Below, piece by piece: positions 42,101 through 54,100 of a stretch of DNA of 64,000 bases (positions are counted from its first letter, which is position 1; every line of letters starts with the position of its first letter). The notes beneath the pieces were generated by a model that was given only the letters and a program-made list of their open reading frames with translations, did not search any database and was not told where the DNA came from. Source of the DNA: Tomocerus qinae. Lineage: Eukaryota > Arthropoda > Collembola > Entomobryomorpha > Tomoceridae. Both the position numbers and the translations under genes were made by a program. Location: assembly GCA_020055645.1 (NCBI GenBank), contig CM034546.1, forward strand, positions 114,626,375-114,690,374. The letters are read 5' to 3'.

Positions 42101-45100
42101 TACGGATTTGTTTCCAAGTTGTTTGACTTTGCACGGTAGAAAAGCATGTGTGCCAAGTTGAGCGGAGATGTTTGTGGGCGTCGAGGTGTCGAAATAAGGA
42201 CCGGTGTACAAACCCGTATAGCCACGACCCTCCCAACCATTCACAGTCGGTCCCACTGCAACAAACAACAAAGTTACGTAACGCATTCACTCACATTATT
42301 TCTATATTTTATTCCATGTCTTGTGACTCATGTGTATGTGTGTATATTTCCAGCAGACTTTCCGCACGAGTGGCAAAGGATTTCCAATACTTTGTGTACT
42401 TTGTAGCATGTCAATATGTCAATCTGTGTTTAACATGGTGAAAGTGCTCTTGATAAACTACAGCTCCTGTCATATACGCTCAACTGGAAAACCCAAGTCT
42501 GCATCAGGAAATATCTCACATTCATATACTAGTCCCAGGCTTAAATAACTCCCTACTATAAATCTACGTACTTTCTCTTCCTTGCTACTGTCCCCCTCCT
42601 GAACTGTCAACGAAGCCTCCTGAGGATTTTTAAAGACGTTCACACATTTTAAAGTCATGATTAAGCAATCATAATGCCAACGTGAAAGCTACCATATGGC
42701 ACCTCAACACGCTCCCTAAACACACCGTACGCTAACTGTGGCTAAGCTCAGATAAATTCTATTAGGATAACATTACACAAACTCTTCCTATGTCTGAATT
42801 CATTATAGTATCACTTGACTATATACACACTGTAGCATCTTTTATACTTGAGATATCATTACAACAACAGGATGATAAAGTTTGAGATAGGGGAAAGCTA
42901 CTATACGCCAAAGAAGTCAGACAGAAGGAGAAGCTTGCGTTGATAATGACAGCTTTTACATTGTGAGAGTGATAGTCAGATGTAACATTAGTCAGAGCTT
43001 TAACATTAGCCAGGCCAATAAGCTATGCAAAGAAGGCGTATATAGGCGAACAAACATTAAGCGTAAATATTGTATAAACACTATAGGTACGATAAGGGGA
43101 TATACAAAAACAGAGCCATACAGGAAACCGGAATATGATAAATAAGCTAAATAATTAATGACAGTCAAGTCGAATAAGAAATGAAACTCTTGTTGTGGTC
43201 TATAAGTCTTTCATTAAGCGAGAGACTTCTCATGGTTTGACGCCTTCTCTCTCTCTCTCTCAAAGAAACTCCAAACTTTCTCTGGTGAAAGTTTTCGAGA
43301 AAGTTTAGAATTCTTAAGACTACGCTATTTGTTATCTCCTATGCTTATAGTCTCACTCATCCTCATCCTCTATCTCTTTCATAATATTTAACATTAGACT
43401 AGCATGAAGAATAGATCTTATCAAGGGGGTATTAAAATATTATTAAAAATGCGATAAAAACATAGGCGTTTATTACGGAGGACAATGCAAACCAGAGAAC
43501 AATGTCTGCGGTTATAAATAAGCATCGCTTATATATTCTTGTGTCACTTGAGTTCAAGTATAAGACTTTCTTTTACTAAGTGGAGTATGATAATTTTTAC
43601 AAGGATTTATACAAGGCGGAGACACAAAAGACAGATATACCAAGTTGATACAAAATGATGAATTATCTACATAGGTAGAACATAGTATCGTCTTAATTGT
43701 CTTGTAATAGAAAGCACATTTTAGATTCGTATGTTGACAATGACTTTGTTCTGGGAATAATATGAGATTGTCAGAAGAGATCTAATATTAAGTAGTAGTG
43801 TGTGTGATGTGTGTAGGATATGAAGTGGCACTACATATAGGATGCTGTGTAATTATAAGAGTGGAGTGTGTGATAATGTATAATTAGTGAAAGTCAATTG
43901 TCTCAAACGTCTATAATTATATTTAAATTATAAGGTATCAGAGGGGAGGCTATAATATTGTAGGACGGAACTGTGTCGCCCACACAAGTAGTATAGTGCA
44001 CGGCTGAAGAGTTTCCTGAGAAAGTCCTCGTCCACTTCACTTCACTTTACTCTCTGTTGTAAGATATTAATTATTATACATTTCTTCGAGTCTCTAGGTC
44101 TATATAGTGTCTTTTATCTCTATATGTATCTTTGGAGAAACTTATTATCAGGTCAGGAATGAAAGGAGTCTTTAAAAGTTTCTCGAGGCATAAACAGAGT
44201 GAAATCAGGAGAAAACAGATCAGGAGTGTGGTGGAGCGAAAGGAGGTTGGAGTTAGTAATTTCTAATTTTTATTTTTAAAAGAATGGGGAAAGTTCAATA
44301 ATTCAATTTTTGGGAAGGAGTTGGGAAGAGTATCTGTAGGTAGGGTGCAGTTAGTGGGATGGAGAAAAAGAAAATCTTGAAGCATTTTACGTACGAGAGA
44401 GCGTACAGTGTTGGCCATTTGAATAATGGAGATGGTGACTCGACTAGCAACTAGCAAATGCACTAAAGCTAAGTAACCATGCTAAAGGAAAGTGTAGAAT
44501 GCAAATAGCATAAGGCAGTACGTGTAGTAAATTTATGCGCTTTCCAGCTCGCATTAATTCATGCACGGATTAATCTTGTACATTGTGCAGAGTGAGAGAG
44601 GGAAAAGCTAGCTACCCTTCCAGATCTGCTCTCTCCATGACTTCCCTCTCTCTCTCTCTGCACTACTCAAATGTTCTTGTCCTCTCTCTCAATGTATTCT
44701 GTTCATTTAAGGACACTCTTCTCATTGTTTGATTTACTTTACTACAAGTATTACTCCCATTCCCCGTCTACCTTCAACTACTACTACTTTACTATTACTA
44801 CTTCGAGTGCTACTTTCCAATGCTCAATCGCAAAGCGCTGCTGGTTGTGGATTTCAAGTAGTAACATTTGCTAGAATGAATTCCCTAGTAGTCCCTACTC
44901 TACGTGAAACCGTAGAATTTGCACGAGATTAAGTCAATAATAATTTATATTACCTACTCATTATTTTACATTTATTCTGGTGACATATTTCCGTTATTGC
45001 AAGCATGCTTTCTCCGCCCGGGCACTTTCTGCTCTAGATAAAAAAACATGTGTACCTATTCTGAGAGTAACCCTTGTAATTGAATATGTAAGGGAAGATT

Positions 45101-48100
45101 GATCGTACACGTGTGTAATAATAATGGGAAGGTAGACCTGAAAAATTTCATGTCCAATTCACCGAAACGTAGTAGCAACAAGCAAAGTACCACCTGACAA
45201 GGGAAACCACAAAAAGAGAAAGTAGCTACTTTCACCTACAAAATGTTGGACTGTTTTGTTTCGTGTGAGGAGTACATTGGTAGTTTGAAAGTATTTTTTG
45301 ACAAGAGACATGTAAGCAGGAGTTTGGGGTATTGGGAAGAACGCACTTGTGAAGCACAGAGGAATTGCCAAGCATGCCAAGTACATACGTATACCTACGG
45401 ATTCGTAAAATAGATCAAGTCTCTCAATGTGGGAAGTCAAAGGGAGAAAGTAGCTTTATAGAAAACCCTGTTATAATTAAAAAGGAAAGGAAAGGTGCAA
45501 GAACCGCAAGTGAAGGCTAAATTGGGCACATGTCAATTGCATCTATTCATCAAGTTATTTAGCAGATATGCAGTATAAAAGAATTTATCCTTCTATAGCC
45601 TATAGAATAAAGTAAAGCCGAGTTGATCCCGTGGCTAATTTATGAGATTTAATTTGGAAGTTTTCGCAGAAAACTCCTGCTGTTGACTAAAACCTTAGTT
45701 TAGTCAAGAAGAGTCGAGCTTGGGAGAGCAAAGGCCAAGCCAAGATAAACGAACCAGACCGGGAGCAAAAAGAGTAATCGTACCAACTCACACTCCCTCA
45801 TGCTCTAAACTTATCAGACTTTGTTTTTTACGCAGGTGGGGATTTATTGGCCTCTAGACATTCTTGTAATTCCTACAATACTTCCCCAAAAAATGTGACC
45901 TATTTTGATGAATTTCCTCTTTTCTTTCATGCAATTAACAGTGTAAATTGAAGCAAAGGCTTAGCAGTCAAGATCTGAGAGATACCCTCCTTTCTAGTCA
46001 CCGTCAACGATCCGACAAGATAAAATATTATATCTACTTCTACCAAGTACCTACCTAGGAGGAAGATGTAGGAGGAGGCACATGTCCCAAAGGAAATCTC
46101 CACAATAAAGTAATAAGGCCTCATGCTTCTTAATTAACATTACACAATATGACTAATACAATGACTATTACCAACAGGCTAATACCTACGATTAACAATG
46201 TCGTTGCATATACTATCTCATATACAGTACGTGACTATACTTGATTAAACTTTGTCTCTCCTAAGATAATAAACATCACGCAACTCACTACCTAATTAAA
46301 AGTCAAGAGAACTTATTTTCTCCTTTTCAAGATATATTTACTCATAGTCACAACTCACTATGTACTGATTAGCACAATAGTTTGGCAGGATTTGTCATAA
46401 CCCGCATGAGTTTCCTGTGGCAAACAGCAAAACGACCAAAAATAAACAACAACAACAATCCCGAGACTGTCCTCAAATTATTCAGCTGTTTGTCAATTAT
46501 AAATGAGGAACAGAAGAGTCAACTCATGTGTTTAGAATCGACAAAAACTTGTAAACATAATTTATTATGAAGCATTTAATACGACTAGCCTCATAAAGGC
46601 TCTTTACATACAAAAGGCTTAATAACTTCCTACATTTTCCCTTCACACAAATTGTCAGAATCAGACATTGAGCTAAACCGCAGACAAAGTCAATATCAAA
46701 ATGCTATTTAGCTAAATAAAACGACAACCTAATTATATCAATAGAGAACTTGTGTATTATGCATTCTTTTGACTTGTTCTTCCTAGTTGGAAACGACAGT
46801 TAAACTTCTTTGCATTAAACAGTACTTTGTTACCTAACATTTCCCTTGACAAACTAACTACTACTACGTAGTACTAAAACTACTACATAATACTACAACT
46901 TGAAATGAAAGTTACTAACCCTACAATGTTTGCTCAACATTTTAATTTGTTGATAAACACACACACTTGACATTTTCGTTGGAATTCGAACTTAGTAAAG
47001 CCATATTTTGGGGATTGCTATTTTCAAATATTCAACAGTAAAAGCATTTGTAAGTTCATATGTTGTACAAATACTGACAAATTGTACAATTTAAATGCTT
47101 CAGTTCCTACAAATAAGTATCTAAAGTACATAAACCTTGTCAAGAGCTAAGTTTTAATTAGCTAATTTAATTTTAAGTCACAATTTCGATTTTGTAATGT
47201 AGCAGATATTACATTGCTTTAGATGTGACGGATGGGAACGGTTGTGAATCTGTATTCAGTAGTGAAAGTAGTGAAATATGGCAGATTGATGGAGGATATA
47301 AAAGACATTTTAAATAGACAGTCACAGACTGTAGAGAGATTAAGACATGTTTTGAGAATAAATCTAGTTGAGGGGAGAGTAAAGGAAGGAGTAGGTAATG
47401 TTTATGCGTGTCCCTGTGCATAAAAATCATATCTTTAGTTGGTGATGAAACTGGCAAGGATGCATGCAGAATAAAAATGGAGGAAGGAAAGGATATAGAA
47501 AGTAGTAGTTGAGGGGGGAAAAGGGAATGCAGTATATGTGTGGGAGACACAAAGGTGAACATGCACACAACAATTTCTTGGACTCGAATGTGTATCTAAA
47601 TAAAAATGTAGAGTAAAGTAAAAGAGGTAATAAAATAGTAGTTGCGAAAATCTCATATTACGCTGAGAGAGAAAGCAGTAAAAAGCAAATAAGATATCTT
47701 TCGGTAGAATTAGCTTCCTGTTTTATATGCATATGAGAGTAGGAAAGTAGGAGAATGAGTACATATCCTGTTTATAACATTTTAGGTACGATAGGGAAAA
47801 AATATTGTAACTTGCTAAGCTTTTAATGTTATTTTGCCAGAGAATGTAGTTGGATAGTGCTATAAAAATGCAAATACGCGTTACGTTTGTGTTACACATT
47901 AGAATAGAGTTCTCCCAGTGTCTTCTTATTGTGTTTGTCTACATATTTTTGTACAGTTAAACAGAGTTGTTCACTTTATTATTGTAAAATAGAGCGTTGG
48001 TAATTCTAGGTTGCTACTACAAAATCATAGTCATTTAAGTTGCCTGTGTATTGCATAATAATATTGTTGGGTAGTCCTGCATGAGAAACCGTGTCATCAA

Positions 48101-51100
48101 CATATTTAAACATAGTTTGCTTAACAAGGTACCTAAACTACGTTAGCGTTAGGGAAATACGTTTGTTCGGTAAGTCTCTATTAAATCATGTTTACTCATG
48201 TGACACAATCTAATAATGTATTGGGAAATAATGTGTTTAGCAATAATAATAAATATGTGATAGAGAAGTGACATACGGGATCCCCTACCTACCTGTCTGC
48301 TATGTCACTATCTATTTACATCACAAAAGCTGGCACAATCAGTAAAGTGTAAAATATGCCTAGTTCACAGCCTGTACATCATAGAATGGACATTAACAAC
48401 GATTACGTAACTCGGGAAGGCTTATTTATTTGCACGATTTCCGTTGGTGCAGATTTTTAAACAGGAATCTCTACGATTCTAAACGGGAAATTATATCGTA
48501 AATTTCCATCAACATGTCTATAAATCCTTTTCATTTATTTAAATATTTCCTTTCTGCGTATGGAATGTTTTCCATTTTAAATACATTTTACTTTAGTTAC
48601 AGTAGGCTGAGTGAGAGAAGGCGGGCTGTGGACGTTCGTATTTGCACAAGTGTTTGCTATGAATAAATTTGGGTGAAGAAACTACACTATTTCCCTTTTC
48701 GTACATACAACAACCAGAGAGGTACGTCGTTTTGTAAGTATATTATTACAGCTAAATGCGTAGGTACTTACATAGATACACAATACATCGGAATGCTCGG
48801 TGTGTTTGAACTTTGTACTATGCTATATATGTATCCTCTGCATTAATATATACAAGCCATGTAGTCGAAAGTAGTCTATTTGCTTGCCTCAGGAAAACCT
48901 GTCTGGGGACACTTTCAACTTCATCTAGGTGGATGCTATATATTTTGGGTGAAATAGTCTGTAATATATTCCATCCTATTATTATGGATTTGAGTTTGCG
49001 TTGTGTTGTGGACTGTGATTGTGGTTCAGGTCCTTTATGAGCTCTATTCCGAGATGTAAGTAGACTACTCCCAAAGATACACATATATTTACACAGAAAA
49101 GAGTATCATCACAAGACACGCATCCAACTATCTTCGTATAGAAATGTAGAAATGCAAACTAACAATAAGTAAGTGGGTTTATATGCATTCCTACGAGTAT
49201 CAAATAGAGTAGTAGGTAGTAGTTTAGCTTAGGTATCCACACTATGCACACATAGTCAAAAACTCAACACAAACTAAAGCACAGCAGTCTAATTTTCAAC
49301 TTTAGTTCCAAAAAAATCATTTCCAAAAATGCTAGAAGAAAAATTCAACGAAATTTTCAAGGATCGTCACAAAACAGAAAGCTCTCAAAAGAATGTCTGT
49401 GGAGGGCAATAAATAAAAGCCTAATGTCAGAAAACTTTTTATTCAACATATATAAACTCTATATAAACTTTCCCACATTATATAAAATATAATATAAAAA
49501 AGCACGCACAGCACAGCATTTCGTATAGAAAATGCTTTTTGGGGAAAAGTGTATTAGTGTAATGTCTGTAGAGAGCGATAAATCCTCATGCAGCCTTTAT
49601 ATTCCACTCACATTGCGCAAATTGTAAGTGAATCCTGAAGTCACTTCTCACTTACATGTTACGGAAGTTACTATACGACCAAAGAAACAGAAAATCTCCA
49701 CTCTTTCTATGATATTTTAAAACAAGGATTTTGTCATGAGATTTTTCCATTATTGTCATAACTTCCAAGTTCACTTTAAAATATGTTACACTTTTTCCTC
49801 GAAATTCAATATCACTTTGTCCCCTTCCACTGTCCTAGTAAGCCATTTGAATGGAACGTGAAAAAATCAGGGTAAACTCATGTCTATAAGTGCATGACTA
49901 CTCAAGAGTATAGAATATCTACGAGGACAACCCCCTACTGCTTATAATGCACTATCAATCTGATGGACATAGCCACATACATAGTGCTAACTATGTACTT
50001 GAACAGCTAGCTATACTGGATCTCATAGTGTTGGCACGCGATAAAAGTTTTTCATTCAAAGTGCAACTGCGTAAAAAATTGATACGGATTTGCTCCTTTC
50101 ACCGGTATAAATCCGTTTCACCCATTCTAAGCTTTAATTCAACTTTCCCTCAATTCTATGATTATTTTCAAGCTAATTTTCTAGGCGACTGAGTAATCCG
50201 ATACTAGGATTTCACAATTTTTAAAAATGTCGAAGACTCCTTTCAACATTCAACCGCATTCCTAAGTTAAACTCACAAGTTAATACCAAGACTGCTATGT
50301 TAAGCATTTGAAAAATGCTCCTTAATCATAGTCTTGTGGTATTGGAGACGCATTTTTGTATTGTGCATCGATTTTCCTGTGGGAAACCAAGAAATAAAAA
50401 CACAATACCTAAGTAAATACTACTTATTCATTTGATGTGTATGCACATATATCATCTAAAAGGCTTGGGGCATCGGACATCTATGAATACCATGCATCTA
50501 TTTCGTTTTCATACACAGAGATGAGATATTAATCGTGAATGGACCGGAGAAAGGCGACATGTCAACATGTCACCGCTTCTCCCAACTATACATTCCCATA
50601 AATCAAACTAATATAATATATAACATACACATCTACAACAAACATTCATCTCATACATTTTCGGTCAAAAAATCAAAGGAAAAAGTGCAAGTACCAAGGC
50701 TTATGTATGCTTTTACCTAACCCGATTAAGTGTCATACACATTGTGCACCATAGTTTGGTGTCCTAACCCAGGTCAAAACGAATGCGCAATCTGAATTCC
50801 CTAAAACATATCTTCTAGTCATCCAGTTTGAATTATTTCAATTGAATGAAACATAAATATACAAATCCGTTCTTATGAGGATGGATGACGGTAACTTCGT
50901 TTTCTAAATTATGTCAATCCGTAACTTCCTGAAGAAATTAAGGAGTGACATGGCTAAGCAGTAATATAAGCAGACTATAGCTTGCAGATGACATTGTGGT
51001 AGTGGAAAACTACATAATGAAATTAATTTATGTTACAGATTACTAATAGATTACAGGTTAATTACTAATTAATGTATTTTCTCTTTAACCTCATTAGTAA

Positions 51101-54100
51101 AAATTATTTTGTAGCGTTTAATTTACTGGAAGTGAGAATTGTCGTAACGTTCTTAACATTTTACATCAATAGGTTGTAAAAGCCAGTACTGAACGCCCTA
51201 TATGTGAATTAAATAAACAAGCAAGTATAGTAACAAGAGACCTAGTGCAAAAATTATTATAATTGGCAAGGACTACATCGACACTACACTAATGACACAG
51301 TAACACTAAGAATGCAGGTTGGGTTAATGCTTGAAAGCAAAAGAGGTAAAAAGGGATTGAGTACGTAACCCGTCACCTCCCTTACACAACATGAACAAAA
51401 AGTTAGCTGGGTAGGTGTATAAATATCCACGCTGCAGCAGCGAATGCGGCGTGTAATTTATATGCATACATAAAGGAAGTACTAAATCGGAGGGCTGATG
51501 TTTAGTCAGCTTAGTCGGGTAAATTATTTAGGCACACTCACAAGTGGGCTGACTTAAGACGTGTGAACTAAGAATAACCAAATTCTTGCCAAGTTATAAC
51601 AATCCCGTGTAGTCTACCGGCTAGGATACCCGGCTCTCAAATGTCTTAGAGACAAAGAGCTCCCGGGAGGTCCGGGTTCGATTCCCGGCACGGGAAACTT
51701 TTTGTATTTTGGGAAATGTTTTAATTAGTTTGAAATCATGTTCCCTTCCCATGATTTTTGTTCCGGTTTTGTGTCCCAAATTCGTGCAGAGAATATTCTT
51801 TTAGGCGCTATGTGTGCACAATCTCACACTTCATAGGCAGGTACATAAAATAGGGTTCAGGAGTGCGGTGGCTTGCTACAATTTGCCTAGAAGGTTTGGT
51901 TTGGCTTTGGTAGACTTAGACCTATTCTAATTATAAACTATATTTCGTTCAGAACATTCAAGTAATTCTAGAAAAAGTTCTGTGAAAGAGTTTTTTGTGC
52001 TAACTACTAACTACTACGTAGCAATGAAACTTTTTTGCACAGAAAAAAAAGTTGTTTGGATTCATTACCATACTAAAAAGACAGGTAGGGTTTCTTAGTA
52101 CCACATTACTTCCAATAGAGTTAAAAGCTAGAGGTGTGGAGAAAATTTCTCAGTGAAAGTCCTCAAATATAGATTCAAAGATATGCTAAAACAACTACTT
52201 TGGCAGAGAAAGAAAAACTATCATTCGTAGCAAAGTATTTTGGTCAGCTCATATACCACATTAATGCATTTGTTTCAAGGTAATTTCATGAATCAAATCA
52301 GCCAACACATCATTACTGCATTTTGTTGACATGGCCTTGTCTTGTTTTAAGTTTGATGTTAAGCTTTCTTCTGTTTGCTTTGTCAAGGCGAGTAAACAAT
52401 TATGCATGGCCTGACTAAAGAACACATCTTTAAAGCTTATTTTATCAACAAAGTTAATATTGTGTACTTATTTAGCTAGCGGCCGTGCCCATAGAATTCT
52501 CTAGCATAATGTTCAAAGTGTCTTGGCTTTTATGGGTACCTGAACGACTAGAAATTCTTTTACCTGCATTTGTGCATTGGTATTATACTTGAGATTCATG
52601 GGAGTTTTCTTTCAGCTCCTCACGTAAAGAGTATGCAAATGAGCTGAAGAGAAAGCAAACAAGAGCATAACGCTACAATACACCAAATGCTACTTTCCCT
52701 TCTGCCTCCGCGTGAGAATACCAGAGCAGCCTCGGAGAAAGCTTATAAAAATAGAAAGCGCTGAAGAAAGTTTCTTGTTTTTGTGTCTGTCCAAAGTAAG
52801 AGAACGTTCTATGCACTCGCGTTTAATAATTCAGAATATGTTGAGTATTTAATAATACATGTTGTCACTCATGATAGGATAGACACCGGGACGACATATT
52901 TGAATGACGCGAGATTATTACTTTCTCCCAGTGATGATAACTCCCGTGACAAAAAATGCAAATCCGCCAATTTTTCTCTCTGTTTATATCTTGCCCTCTC
53001 CTGTCTCATTTCATTGTCAGTGTCTTTCTTATTGATAAGTGATAATGTCATGTCACTCCTGATTTTTGTCAGCTAACCTCATTTCGTTGACAAAATTTAC
53101 ACTATAGATATGGATCTCTCGTATTTTGCATTAAAACAAATCCAGTCCTTTCATAATGCGACAATCTATTTTCAGCTACGCAACAAACAATACTGTAATG
53201 CAAAGATAACATTCAAGATCATCATCTGATACTGTAGTTGAATCACATAATCTGAGAATCCCTAACCATTGCAAAACATGACCCATACTTAATTTAGTGT
53301 CTTAAGCAGAATGTCTAATTTAGCCATGCTTTTCTACTAGGCAGTGTCAAATGTTATCTCAACATTATTATTTTACAATTAGTTTATGACCTTTGCGGAA
53401 GCATAAAAAGCTACGATGCTTAGAAAACAGGAATATTTAAAATTAGTGTCTAAGTTGATTGAAGAACTAAGAACGTATAATGAAGTTGATGTAAATGTAG
53501 AGAAAACTTTATTATCATGGTGAATATTTAGTTACCTGAACATCCTAGACCATTTCACTGATTTAGGAAGACATATACTAGCCACGTTATAAATATTCTG
53601 TTTACCATATACTGAAATATAGATTCAGAGGAGCGGAATTTGTTTCACGGTGCTATGTTAGCTTTTCCTGTGTTACTCCAAGTTCCTTCCTGAATTTTAG
53701 GGATAGACAGTTGTCTAGCAGTGTGGTTTGTGAAAGAAGAGGGAGTTAATATGATTTTCGACGATACAGCATAGAAAATATTAAGCTATTTTCTTTTCAT
53801 CGAAACCGAGCAAACATAGCGATGCATAGATCAAGGATACATAAACATGCTTTAGTATATCAGCTAGACTCTATTTTACTGCGTAGAGTACAATACCATG
53901 TGATAAATAGTTATACTTCTACAGAGTAGATTTAGGTAGCAAGGAAAATATATATTCTTGGATTGTTTGTCTAGTGTTCAGTGTGAAAGATGTCAACGGT
54001 TGTGTATAATAGAACTTTGGTCGACACTAGTATCCCTTATCTCTTGTTGGTATGATGTCTACATCATAAACAATCTTTTTGTCTACCTGATAACATGGAT

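Noticed and set aside
42470..42658. Minus-strand frame just upstream of dpr exon 2 as a possible first exon
   Set aside because: No signal peptide and no phase 1 donor; the 55747-55804 exon has both.
45159..45440. Hydrophobic minus-strand frame considered as the dpr signal exon
   Set aside because: The hydrophobic stretch follows a charged leader and the available donor is weak; the phase fit is worse than for 55747-55804.
46862..46873. Perfect palindrome TACTACGTAGTA
   Set aside because: The surrounding DNA is saturated with TACTA/TAGTA words, so a short palindrome is expected.
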